Source of the DNA: DATDFB01 sp035276475
GTDB lineage: Bacteria; Acidobacteriota; Thermoanaerobaculia; Gp7-AA8
DNA: 64,000 nucleotides
Direction of reading: 5' to 3'
NCBI GenBank assembly: GCA_035276475.1
Contig: DATELQ010000004.1
Coordinates: forward strand, 1-64,000
The notes beneath the pieces are model-generated. The model did no database searches and had not been told where the DNA came from. It saw only the letters and a program-made list of their open reading frames with translations. Of the stretch, positions 27,446-35,003 are shown piece by piece. Made by a program: the position numbers and the translations under genes. Within the stretch, counting starts at the first letter, position 1. The number at the start of each line of letters is the position of its first letter.

Positions 27446-28361
27446 CGTGCTGTTCCTGAGCCGCAGCGACGTGGCGTCGCTGCTCGACCTCGACGACTGC
27501 ATCGCCGCCGTGGAGCGCGCCTTCGCGATGCTCGGCCGCGGCGAGCTGCCGCCGCCGGCCATCGCCGGCGTGCACGCAACGGGCGGCGGGTTTCACATCA
27601 AGGCGGCCATCGCCGGCGGCCGCTTCGCCGCGAAGATCAACGCGAATTTCTTCGAGGCCGTGCCGCGGATCAAAGGCGTGGTCATGCTCGCCGATGCGAC
27701 GGACGGCACGCCGCTCGCGATCATGGACTCGATCGAGATCACGATCCTGCGCACTGGCGCGGCGACGGCGGTGGCGGCGAAGTACCTCGCTCGCGACGAC
27801 GCGCGCACGGCGCTGATCTGCGGCTGCGGATTGCAGGGCCGGATTCAGGCGAAGGCGCTGGCGCGCGTGCGGCCGATCGAACGGTTCTTCGCCCTCGACG
27901 CCGACCGCAGCCGCGCCGAGGCCTTCGCGCGCGAAACCGGCGCGACGGTGGTCGAGGAGGTCGTGCCGGCCGACGTCGTCGTCACCTGCACGCCGTCGCG
28001 CGCGCCGTTTCTCGCGCACGTCGCGCCCGGGACGTTCGTCGCCGCCGTCGGCGCCGACAGCGAGGAGAAGTCCGAGGTGGCGCCCGCGCTCCTCGCGGCG
28101 AGCAAGGTCGTGACGGACGTGACGGAGCAGTGCGCGACGATCGGCGATCTTCACCACGCTCTCGCCGCCGGCGCGATGACGCGCGACGGCGTGCACGCGG
28201 AGCTCGGCGAGATCGTCGCCGGCCGCAAGCCCGGCCGCGAGCGCGCGGATGAGGTGATCGTGTTCGACTCGACGGGGATGGCGCTGCAGGATGTCGCCGC
28301 GGCGTCGATTGTTTATGACCGCGCAGTGGAGCGCGGGGTGGGCGTGCGCATCGCAATCTAG
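27438..28361 (+). CDS. Ornithine cyclodeaminase / mu-crystallin family protein (307 aa)
   Basis: The fold is shown by FLSRSDVASLLDLDDCIAAVERAF, the lysine-containing HIKAAIAGGRFAAKINANF, the RTGAATAVAAKYLAR stretch and the Rossmann segment ALICGCGLQGRIQAKAL with VVTCTPSRAPFL. Members catalyse NAD-dependent deamination of ornithine to proline, or related imine reduction (alanine or ketimine). Key lysine and the late DSTGMALQDVAA aspartate are retained. Overlap of 8 bp with the helicase gene. The precise substrate cannot be set from sequence. Confidence 0.88.
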   Translation: MSDVLFLSRSDVASLLDLDDCIAAVERAFAMLGRGELPPPAIAGVHATGGGFHIKAAIAGGRFAAKINANFFEAVPRIKGVVMLADATDGTPLAIMDSIEITILRTGAATAVAAKYLARDDARTALICGCGLQGRIQAKALARVRPIERFFALDADRSRAEAFARETGATVVEEVVPADVVVTCTPSRAPFLAHVAPGTFVAAVGADSEEKSEVAPALLAASKVVTDVTEQCATIGDLHHALAAGAMTRDGVHAELGEIVAGRKPGRERADEVIVFDSTGMALQDVAAASIVYDRAVERGVGVRIAI

Positions 28362-28480
28362 CCGCACCGGCCTGCGCACCGAACGCACAGATTTGTAATG
28401 ACTTACGGGTAGGGGTGTTCCCTTCTCAATCACTCCTTAGCGGTGAGGGCCGGCCCTCCAAAAGAAAACTTGGAGGGTTT
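28362..28480 (+). promoter_or_regulatory. Structured 5' leader with a Shine-Dalgarno-masking hairpin
   Basis: CCCTCCA (28454-28460) can pair perfectly with TGGAGGG (28471-28477) across a 10-nt A-rich loop; the second arm is the ribosome binding site of the ORF starting at 28481. Two G-U pairs could extend the base of the stem. Further short complementary segments lie upstream (TCAC at about 28430 with GTGA at 28443). Such a leader could act as a translation switch. I recognise no known riboswitch class. Confidence 0.6.
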
Positions 28481-28651
28481 ATGAAGAAGATCTCTGTAGT
28501 TGCTCTGCTCCTCGTCTCCCTTTCGATGCCGGCGATGGCCGCGCCGCGCGGCGACGACTCGCCCGTGCGCGGAAACCCGATTATGCGCGCCGTAAAGCAC
28601 ATCGTCTCGGTTGTCTTCGACGACTGGGACCTCACTTGGCCGAAGCCGTAG
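28481..28651 (+). CDS. Small exported peptide (56 aa)
   Basis: Signal peptide MKKISVVALLLVSLSMPAMA followed by a 36-residue mature peptide containing DDSPVRGNPIMRAV and ending in DDWDLTWPKP. There is a strong ribosome site, GGAGGG, 3-4 nt before the ATG, embedded in the hairpin described for its leader. No family recognised. Candidates include an envelope stress peptide or a secreted signal. Its presence at the end of a transcription unit before a strong hairpin suggests an independent unit. Confidence 0.75.
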   Translation: MKKISVVALLLVSLSMPAMAAPRGDDSPVRGNPIMRAVKHIVSVVFDDWDLTWPKP

Positions 28652-28658
28652 TTCGTCG

Positions 28659-28686
28659 GGAGGACAGGCATGAGTGCCTGTCCTCC
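28659..28686. terminator. Perfect 12-bp hairpin between convergent genes
   Basis: GGAGGACAGGCA (28659-28670) and TGCCTGTCCTCC (28675-28686) form a perfect stem around a TGAG loop. It sits between the stop of the exported peptide gene and the stop of the convergent TPR gene (28688). No T-run follows on either strand, so it is either a bidirectional, factor-aided terminator or a copy of a dispersed palindromic element. Confidence 0.7.
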
Positions 28687-28687
28687 A

Positions 28688-29707
28688 TCACGCCTCCATC
28701 GGCAGGCGTTCCAGGTAAGCGCGAACGCGCTGAACATCCTGCCCCGTCGCATGTCCGGCCAGATGGCGCAGGTCCGCGAAGGCATTGGCGATGCTCTGCG
28801 GCATCTCGTCCGTGCAGAGCAGCGCGATCTCCGAGGTGCGGCCGACGTCGAGAAGCAGCTCGATGATATCGACTGCGACCAGTGCGGCGAGCACCGGCAG
28901 GTTCATCGCCAGAAACTCCGAGCGCGCTTTGTACAGCTCTGAGATCGCCTCGTGAACGCGGCTATGTTCGAGCAGGATTTCGGCGATTCCTTTGCGCACG
29001 CGCGGCATCTCGGCGCGCAGGCCGAGTTGCTCGAACATCTGCAGCGCAGTCTCGAAGCACTGTTGGGCGCGCTCGACGTCGCCGAGCTTCACGGCGCAGC
29101 GGCCGATGAGGTTTACGACGTGAGCGAGCGTCTCGGGATCGTAGTCATCCACCATCGACGCGTACGTGTCGGCGGCTTCTCGATATCGGCAGAGACCGAA
29201 CAACACCGTGGCGTAGATGGAGCGGACGCGCACGTATGTTTTTTTGTCGTTGAGGCGCAGGAGCGTGCGCGCGCTCGCGTCGATCCGTTGCAACGCGCGG
29301 ATGGAGTCACCAAGCATGTGCAGGATTTTTCCTTCCACCGCCCAGAGCACCGCCTCGTTGTGCTCCGCATCGCTGACCACCTGATACACCAGCCGCGCGC
29401 GCTCCACGGCGATATGCGCGTCCTCGTAGTCGCCGACCTCCAGGAGCGCCGCGGCGTACTCGCGCCAGGCGTCGCCTTCGTCGATCAGCGCCTCCCCTTC
29501 CCTCGCCAGGCGGATGGCCAGGCGCGAGATCCACACGGCGCGGTTCGGGTCGCGGCTCAGCGCGTCGTGGGCGAGCGCGATCAGGCGTCGCGTCGTCGCG
29601 CTATCGCACGCCGTCGCCGCCCACGCCGGCGATTCCGCGAGCCGCTGCACCGTCTCCTCGGCTGCGTCATCGCCGTCGAGCCAGCGGCGGATCGCGTCGC
29701 TCGTCAT
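28688..29707 (-). CDS. TPR-repeat protein linked to an XRE regulator (339 aa)
   Basis: All-helical protein built from tandem TPR-like pairs from about residue 60 to 330, for example YAAALLEVGDYEDAHIAVERARL, TVLFGLCRYREAADTYASM and LIGRCAVKLGDVERAQQCFETAL. It has no enzymatic domain. The gene overlaps the XRE-type regulator by 4 bp and is cotranscribed with it. A separate TPR protein beside a small XRE protein recalls peptide- or protein-sensing regulator pairs in which the TPR part receives the signal; here this is inference. Confidence 0.82.
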   Translation of the reverse strand: MTSDAIRRWLDGDDAAEETVQRLAESPAWAATACDSATTRRLIALAHDALSRDPNRAVWISRLAIRLAREGEALIDEGDAWREYAAALLEVGDYEDAHIAVERARLVYQVVSDAEHNEAVLWAVEGKILHMLGDSIRALQRIDASARTLLRLNDKKTYVRVRSIYATVLFGLCRYREAADTYASMVDDYDPETLAHVVNLIGRCAVKLGDVERAQQCFETALQMFEQLGLRAEMPRVRKGIAEILLEHSRVHEAISELYKARSEFLAMNLPVLAALVAVDIIELLLDVGRTSEIALLCTDEMPQSIANAFADLRHLAGHATGQDVQRVRAYLERLPMEA

Positions 29708-30225
29708 CGCGTCGACTTCCGCCGCGCCGTGTGCGCCTCACTGCGCGCGGCGGTGTCGGAGCGGAGCGCCTCGTCGAGCGCGCGCTCGAATGCCGCCAGC
29801 TCCGCCGGATCGTTGATCTGGTGCACGCGCGCGGCGAAGTCGCAGACCAGCGCGGCCGCCTTCGCGTTCACGGTCGTCGGCGGCGCCGCCGGCTTCGAAT
29901 ACATCCGCAGCGACGTCGCCGCGGCGGAGATCGTCTCGACGCCGTGGTCGAGCTGGTCCGCGACGGCGACGAGCACCGCGGCGTCGACGCCGGCCAGCTC
30001 GCCCGTGACGGTGGTGAGCTCGCCGATCGGCACGCTCTCCGCGCGCAGAGCTCGCATCAACTTCTTGAGGATCAGGATCGTAATGTTGCCGCCGCCCAAG
30101 GCGACGGAGACGTGGCGGCGGCTCACGCCGGCGATGCGCGCCAGGCGCGATTGCGATACGCCGCGCTTCTCTTTCAGCTCCTTGAGCGCGGCGCCAAGCT
30201 CCGGATGCTGCGGCGGCGCTTTCAT
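29704..30225 (-). CDS. XRE-family helix-turn-helix regulator (173 aa)
   Basis: An N-terminal Cro/CI-type HTH (about residues 9-60, LKELKEKRGVSQSRLARIAGVSRRHVSVAL) precedes a C-terminal helical region (about 65-160) without a known ligand domain. It likely represses its own operon: a near-perfect palindrome overlaps the TATACT element 11 nt before its ATG. Followed by, and overlapping, the TPR gene. Divergent from another DNA-binding-like gene at 30280. Confidence 0.85.
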   Translation of the reverse strand: MKAPPQHPELGAALKELKEKRGVSQSRLARIAGVSRRHVSVALGGGNITILILKKLMRALRAESVPIGELTTVTGELAGVDAAVLVAVADQLDHGVETISAAATSLRMYSKPAAPPTTVNAKAAALVCDFAARVHQINDPAELAAFERALDEALRSDTAARSEAHTARRKSTR

Positions 30226-30231
30226 TCCGGA

Positions 30232-30249
30232 GATGCAGTATACCGCATC
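30232..30249. promoter_or_regulatory. Putative XRE operator palindrome over the -10 element
   Basis: GATGC-A-GTATAC-C-GCATC is symmetric except at one base pair. The minus-strand TATACT (30237-30242), a likely -10 element for the XRE-TPR operon, lies at its centre. The divergent gene starts 31 bp away, so one site could control both directions. Confidence 0.6.
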
Positions 30250-30279
30250 GACGCAGTTGTGCTACATTATGCGCCGGTG

Positions 30280-30768
30280 ATGCGGCAGCCTCCGACTCTC
30301 CCGTCACTCTTGATCCTGCAGCGCTTCTTTCACGAACGGCGCGCATGCTCGATCGCCGAGGCGGCGGACATCGTCGGGTACTCGACGGCGTGGGTGCGGA
30401 GGCGCGCGGAGCTCGACGGCATCGACCTCTCCGCCGGCAGCGTGCCTTGGGAGGACGTGATGCTCTGGTTCCTCCACGCCTGGCCGCTGCCGCTCGTCGA
30501 AGACGCCGTGCCGCGTGAAGCGCTCGTCTCGCTGCCAGCGCTATTGAGAACAACGACCGTCACGTGGCGTCTTCCGCGCTACCTCGTGCGCGCACTCGAC
30601 CGCCAGACGGAGTTGGAGAGCCTCCGCTCGAGCGATCGCCACGCGCTGACGGTCGAGCAATACGTGGCCGAGCAGCTCCACCTCGCCATCGATGACGACA
30701 CCGTCGCCTCGCTGCGGGATGACGGCGGATTCATGGAGGCGTGGCTTTTCCCCGACGGCGCGACTTAA
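30280..30768 (+). CDS. Hypothetical protein with HTH-like N-terminus (162 aa)
   Basis: The N-terminal 60 residues contain ACSIAEAADIVGYSTAWVRRRAELDGI, which has the spacing of a MerR- or XRE-like helix-turn-helix. A middle segment, VTWRLPRYLVRALDRQTELESLRSSDRH, resembles a ribbon-helix-helix or DNA-contact region, and the C-terminus is acidic. No family is recognised. Start ATG 30280 (or GTG 30277). A weak TACATT box is 11 nt upstream. It is divergent from the XRE regulator and ends 8 nt before peptidase E. Confidence 0.65.
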   Translation: MRQPPTLPSLLILQRFFHERRACSIAEAADIVGYSTAWVRRRAELDGIDLSAGSVPWEDVMLWFLHAWPLPLVEDAVPREALVSLPALLRTTTVTWRLPRYLVRALDRQTELESLRSSDRHALTVEQYVAEQLHLAIDDDTVASLRDDGGFMEAWLFPDGAT

Positions 30769-30776
30769 CATCGCGC

Positions 30777-31442
30777 ATGCGCCTGCTGCTCAACTCCAGC
30801 TCCAACGTTCACGGCTACGGCTACCTCGATCACGTCGAGCCGTTCCTACGCGATTTCCTCGGCAACGCGCGCCGCATCGCCTTCGTGCCGTTCGCCGCGT
30901 TCGACCACGGCGCGTACGTCGCCAAGGTCCGCGACCGGCTGGCAAAGATCGGGCTCGAGGTCATCGGGATCGATCAGCTCGACCGCGCCGACGCGCTCTT
31001 CGTCGGCGGCGGGAACACCTTCCGCCTGCTGAAGAAGCTGCAGGAGACACGCCTCCTGGCCACGATCCGCGACGTCGTGCGCGGCGGCCTCCCCTACATC
31101 GGCTCGAGCGCCGGCAGCGTCATCGCCTGCCCGACGATCCGCACGACGAATGACATGCCGATCGTGCAGCCGCCGTCGTTCGACTCCCTGGGCTTCCTCG
31201 ACTTCCAGCTCAACTGCCACTACCTCGATCCCGATCCGGATTCGACGCACAAGGGCGAGACGCGCGAGGAGCGCATCCGCGAGTTCCACGAAGAGAACGC
31301 CGCACTCGTCCTCGGTTTGCGCGAGGGGACAATGCTCCGCGTCGAGGACGGCGCGATCACGCTGCAGGGCGAGAAGCACGCGCGCATCTTCCGGCAGGGA
31401 CAGGAGCCGGTGGAGATGCCGCCGGGACGCTTGCAGCTATAG
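30777..31442 (+). CDS. pepE: Peptidase E, alpha-aspartyl dipeptidase (221 aa)
   Basis: Peptidase S51 family: MRLLLNSSSNVHGYGYLDH at the N-terminus, FVGGGNTFRLLKKL, the nucleophile serine in YIGSSAGSVIACPTI and the histidine of QLNCHYLDPDPDSTHKGETREERI. It hydrolyses dipeptides with N-terminal aspartate in the cytoplasm. Length is standard. The upstream frame is open, but ATG 30777 matches the family N-terminus and has TAACAT 5 nt before it. The 3' end overlaps the convergent nucleoside transporter gene by 6 bp. Confidence 0.92.
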   Translation: MRLLLNSSSNVHGYGYLDHVEPFLRDFLGNARRIAFVPFAAFDHGAYVAKVRDRLAKIGLEVIGIDQLDRADALFVGGGNTFRLLKKLQETRLLATIRDVVRGGLPYIGSSAGSVIACPTIRTTNDMPIVQPPSFDSLGFLDFQLNCHYLDPDPDSTHKGETREERIREFHEENAALVLGLREGTMLRVEDGAITLQGEKHARIFRQGQEPVEMPPGRLQL

Positions 31443-32858
31443 CAGCATCCCGGCGATCGTCGCCGTCAGAAAATTCGCCAGCGTCCCCGCGAGCATCGCC
31501 CGCAATCCCAGCCGCGCCAGGTCGCCGCGCCGCGTCGGCGCGAGCGAGCCGATGCCGCCGATCTGAATGGCGATCGACGAGAAGTTCGCGAAGCCGCAGA
31601 GCGCGTACGTCGTGATCACGAAGCTGCGCGGATCGAGCGCATTCGGGTTGGCCTTGACTATCTCGCCCAATCGCGCGAAGGCCACGAATTCGTTGAGCAC
31701 CATGCGCGTGCCGAGAAGATTGCCGACGGTGACGACGTCCTTCGTGGCCACGCCCATGCACCATGCCACGGCCGCGAAGATGTAGCCGAGCACCACGTCG
31801 AGGCTGGGTGGGAACCATGACCAAAGATTGTGCACGTAGCCGAACATCCCGTTCACCAGCGCGACGAGGGCGATGAACGCGATCAGCATGGCCAGGACGT
31901 TGATCGACAGGTGCATCCCTTCGATCGCGCCGCGGCCGGCGGCGTCGATGATGTTGACGTCCTGCTTCGGCACGACGACCTCGACATCGCCGCCGGTCTT
32001 CGGCTTATCGACCTCGGGCACGATGATCTTGGACATCATGATCGCGCCCGGCGCCGTCATGATCACCGCCGTCAGAAGGTGAATGACGTCGACCTTTGCT
32101 ACGAGCACGTACGCAGCCATGATGCCGCCGGAGATGTGGGCCATGCCGGCGGTCATGATGGTCATGAGCTCCGACATCGTCATCTCCGGCAGGAACGGCC
32201 GGATGGTCAGCGGCGCCTCGGTCTGTCCCATGAAGATCGAGGCCGCGACCGAGGTCGACTCGGCGCCCGACGCTCCCATGAAGCGGTTCATCATCTTGGC
32301 GAAGAACTTGACCACGATCTGCATCACGCCGAGGTAGTAGAGGATCGCGAAAATCGAGGCGATGAAGATGATCGTCGGCAGCACCTGCGTGGCGAAGATG
32401 AAGAGCGGACCCTTGAACTCGCCAGCTGGATCGCCGAGCGGGCCGAAGACGAATTTCGCGCCCTCCTGCGTGTAGCCGATCAGGTTGTTCACGACTCCCT
32501 TCAGCTTCTCGAACATGTACGCGAGAAGGTTGAAGGTGAGGAAGAGGTAGAGCGAAACGACGCCGAACGCGTACCAGATCGGCCGCCGCGCGGCGAGGGG
32601 CAGGCGGATGGCGACTTGATAGATGACGATGGCGAGGACGATGAAGACGATCGCCGCGCCGTAGCGCTCCAGCGGCAGCGCGACAGGCGTGAGCTTCTGC
32701 GCGATCCACCCGCCCTTCAGCACCGCGATGGCGATGAGGATCTGCAACGTTAGGCCCCAGAAGACCGTGCGCCAGCGAATGGCCCGCTTGTTGTTCGACA
32801 GCAGAAACGCGATACCGAGGATGACGACAAACCCGATCAGCGCGGAGAAACGCTCCAT
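31437..32858 (-). CDS. nupC: NupC-type concentrative nucleoside transporter (473 aa)
   Basis: CNT family: N-terminal two-helix domain, nucleoside recognition gate in the middle (FMGQTEAPLTIRPFLPEMTMSELMTIMTAGMAHISGG, shown in part) and the C-terminal transport core with NEFVAFARL and the TYALCGFANFSSIAIQIGGIG motif. Imports nucleosides with Na+ or H+ across the inner membrane. A loop insertion around residues 275-305 (EVDKPKTGGDVEVVVPKQDV) separates two core helices. It is head-to-head with purine nucleoside phosphorylase (57 bp), a natural pair for nucleoside salvage. Confidence 0.92.
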   Translation of the reverse strand: MERFSALIGFVVILGIAFLLSNNKRAIRWRTVFWGLTLQILIAIAVLKGGWIAQKLTPVALPLERYGAAIVFIVLAIVIYQVAIRLPLAARRPIWYAFGVVSLYLFLTFNLLAYMFEKLKGVVNNLIGYTQEGAKFVFGPLGDPAGEFKGPLFIFATQVLPTIIFIASIFAILYYLGVMQIVVKFFAKMMNRFMGASGAESTSVAASIFMGQTEAPLTIRPFLPEMTMSELMTIMTAGMAHISGGIMAAYVLVAKVDVIHLLTAVIMTAPGAIMMSKIIVPEVDKPKTGGDVEVVVPKQDVNIIDAAGRGAIEGMHLSINVLAMLIAFIALVALVNGMFGYVHNLWSWFPPSLDVVLGYIFAAVAWCMGVATKDVVTVGNLLGTRMVLNEFVAFARLGEIVKANPNALDPRSFVITTYALCGFANFSSIAIQIGGIGSLAPTRRGDLARLGLRAMLAGTLANFLTATIAGMLL

Positions 32859-32879
32859 GCAACACTCCCCCTCGAATCG

Positions 32880-32907
32880 TTGAATCTGGACCTGCGAAGC
32901 TTATACT
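32880..32907 (+). promoter_or_regulatory. Promoter of the purine nucleoside phosphorylase gene
   Basis: TTGAAT (-35) and TATACT (-10) are spaced by 16 nt; the -10 element ends 8 nt before the ATG at 32916. No Shine-Dalgarno sequence lies between them, so the transcript is expected to begin at or near the start codon. Confidence 0.7.
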
Positions 32908-32915
32908 GCGCCGCC

Positions 32916-33743
32916 ATGATCCAGAAGATCGATTCCGCGGTGGAGTTCGTCCGCTCGCGAACCGCACTGCAGCCGCGCGTCGGCCTTATTCTCGGCTCGG
33001 GCCTCGGCAACGTCGTCGAGGCCATCGACGTCGAGACCGCCATTCCCTACGGCGAGATCCCCGGCGCCAAGGCCTCCACGGTCCTCGGGCACTCCGGGCG
33101 CATGATCTTCGGCCACACGAACGGCTTGCCCGTCGTGGTCATGCAGGGGCGCGTGCACTTCTACGAAGGCTACGAGATGGACGAGGTCATGTTCCTCGCC
33201 CGCGTCATCGGCCGCCTCGGCATCAAGACGCTCGTCGTCACCAACGCCGCCGGCGGCATCAACACGTCCTATGTTGCCGGTGACCTGATGCTGATCTCCG
33301 ATCACATCAATTTCATGGGCATGAATCCGCTGCGCGGCCCGAACATCGAGGAGCTCGGCGTCCGCTTCCCCGACATGAGCGACGCTTACGCCGAGGAGTT
33401 GCGCGCGATGGCGAAGGAAGTCGCGAAGGCGCAAGGCCTGGAGTTGAAGGAAGGCGTCTACCTCGCGCTCTCCGGCCCGACGTACGAGACGCCCGCGGAG
33501 ATCCGCGCGTTCCGCGTGCTCGGCGCCGATGCCGTCGGCATGTCGACGGTCCCCGAGGTCATCGCCATGTCGCACATGAACATCCCGGTCCTCGGCATCT
33601 CCTGCATCACCAACATGGCCGCCGGCGTGTTCAAGCAGAAGCTGACGCACCAGGAAGTCATGGACACGACGGCGCGCGTGCAGAAGGAGTTCACCGCGCT
33701 GGTCCTCGGCGTGCTGCAGAAGCTCGGCGACTACAACCGCTGA
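32916..33743 (+). CDS. punA: Purine nucleoside phosphorylase, class II trimeric type (275 aa)
   Basis: PNP/MTAP family: phosphate site GSGLGN near the N-terminus, LGHSGRMIFG with the active His, VVMQGRVHFYEGY, TNAAGGIN, the base-binding YLALSGPTYETPAEIR glutamate and GMSTVPEVIAM. It splits purine nucleosides with phosphate to base and ribose-1-phosphate. The trimeric (mammalian-like) group is indicated by length and GPTYET motif. Divergent from the nucleoside transporter. Overlaps the next convergent gene by 13 bp. Confidence 0.93.
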   Translation: MIQKIDSAVEFVRSRTALQPRVGLILGSGLGNVVEAIDVETAIPYGEIPGAKASTVLGHSGRMIFGHTNGLPVVVMQGRVHFYEGYEMDEVMFLARVIGRLGIKTLVVTNAAGGINTSYVAGDLMLISDHINFMGMNPLRGPNIEELGVRFPDMSDAYAEELRAMAKEVAKAQGLELKEGVYLALSGPTYETPAEIRAFRVLGADAVGMSTVPEVIAMSHMNIPVLGISCITNMAAGVFKQKLTHQEVMDTTARVQKEFTALVLGVLQKLGDYNR

Positions 33744-34600
33744 TCGACCGCCCCGGGCGGATAAAGCACGAAGATGCCGTCTTCGTAGACGATGTCGACG
33801 CCGGGCGTGTCGACGATGCGCGGCTTGGCGCCCCACGGCGCGTCGTAGGTGTCGAACTTCCGATCGGAGCCCGCGCTGGTGATGCGGTAGTGCTTGCGGT
33901 CGGAAGAAAACTCGAAGCGGAACGGCGTGCCCCACGGGTCGACGAACCGATGCTCCACCGGGCCGAAGAGCTCGCGCAGCTTCTCCGGATCGCGCTCCGT
34001 GGGATAGAGATCGCCATGTCCCACCGCGTAGACGTCGAGCTCGATCGCCAGCATGCGCATGTCGGCGGCGGCAGCGCGGGCGGGGTTCGATTTCAGCAGT
34101 TCCTCCCGCTCGACCTGCTGGCGCGCCGCGCGAAGGCGGCTGCCGAAAAACTCCGTCGCGCGGATCTGCTCGTAGAGGCGGAACTGCGCGTCCCGGGCGA
34201 TCATCTTCTGCCCGAGCGGCGTCCGGTAAAAGGCGATCATCTGCCGCAGCTCGTCGTCGGTCCACCCGTCGCCGTAAAGCGGCGCATAGATGTACCACGC
34301 CGCCTCGTCGAGGTCGGCGTCCTGCACGGTGAGCTCGAACAGCCGCTTGTACATCCGGTTCTGAACCTCGGAGGCGCGGTTGAGCGACGCCTGGGCCTTG
34401 GCGGAATCGAGGGCGTCGTCCGCGGGGATGGCAGGCATCGACTGGTAGTTGTTGAAGCTGAGCACCGTGCGGATCACATCGCGCGCCCGCTGCCGCGCGT
34501 TCGTCACTTGCAACAGCTCCCGCACGAGCGGCTCCTGGGCCGGGCTGACCTTCGGCGGCGTCAGAAGCACCTGCGCGAGCATCGCCGCCGCTAGAATCAT
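33731..34600 (-). CDS. Exported DUF2059-like protein with GspG-like C-terminus (289 aa)
   Basis: A short signal-like segment (MILAAAMLAQVLLTP) is followed by a DUF2059-like helical region with YAPLYGDGWTDDELRQMIAFYRTPLGQKM (residues about 105-133, shown in part), then by a segment that reads like the C-terminal half of a type II secretion major pseudopilin: ADMRMLAIELDVYAVGHGDLYP, FVDPWGTPFRFEF and ITSAGSDRKFDT. The pseudopilin prepilin cleavage site is absent. It looks like a fusion of a periplasmic DUF2059 domain with a pseudopilin-like beta domain. Function unknown. Confidence 0.75.
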   Translation of the reverse strand: MILAAAMLAQVLLTPPKVSPAQEPLVRELLQVTNARQRARDVIRTVLSFNNYQSMPAIPADDALDSAKAQASLNRASEVQNRMYKRLFELTVQDADLDEAAWYIYAPLYGDGWTDDELRQMIAFYRTPLGQKMIARDAQFRLYEQIRATEFFGSRLRAARQQVEREELLKSNPARAAAADMRMLAIELDVYAVGHGDLYPTERDPEKLRELFGPVEHRFVDPWGTPFRFEFSSDRKHYRITSAGSDRKFDTYDAPWGAKPRIVDTPGVDIVYEDGIFVLYPPGAVDQRL

Positions 34601-34613
34601 TCCCGGTGCTCCA

Positions 34614-34988
34614 TCATCGCCTTCCTAATACCACGCCGAGCTGCACCGCGGCGTAGCCGGCGACGACGGAGGTCAGGACGTTGACGAGCGCCCAGCCGAA
34701 CGCGCCCGTCGTCGTCAGGCGCTGCGTCTCGTACTCGAAGGTCGAAAACGTCGTGTACGCGCCGACGAAGCCGGTGGCGACGAGGAGGCGCATCATCGGG
34801 GTGATGCTCATCCGCTCCGTCGCGAGCGTGAGGAAGAGCCCGAGGATGAAGCAGCCGCTGACGTTGACGAGGAAGGTGGCCAGCGGGAAGTCGCGGCGCC
34901 AGAAGGTTTCGATCCAGACGCCGACGGCGTAGCGCGCGACCGCGCCGAGGAAGCCGCCGGCACCGACGACGAGGCAACGCGCTATCAT
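34614..34988 (-). CDS. crcB: Fluoride channel CrcB/Fluc (124 aa)
   Basis: Four helices with the Fluc signatures GGFLGAVARYAVG, FLVNVSGCFILGLF (Asn of the pore) and GAYTTFSTFEYE (the TTFSTF phenylalanine track). It forms a dual-topology dimer that exports fluoride. Start ATG 34988 gives a standard length; the frame extends upstream only as antisense to ftsE. I see no fluoride riboswitch in the 15-bp divergent gap to ftsE. Confidence 0.92.
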   Translation of the reverse strand: MIARCLVVGAGGFLGAVARYAVGVWIETFWRRDFPLATFLVNVSGCFILGLFLTLATERMSITPMMRLLVATGFVGAYTTFSTFEYETQRLTTTGAFGWALVNVLTSVVAGYAAVQLGVVLGRR

Positions 34989-35003
34989 GACTCGGCCCAC
35001 ACG

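Noticed and set aside
34989..35003. Fluoride riboswitch before crcB
   Set aside because: Only 15 bp separate crcB from the divergent ftsE gene, too short for the aptamer.
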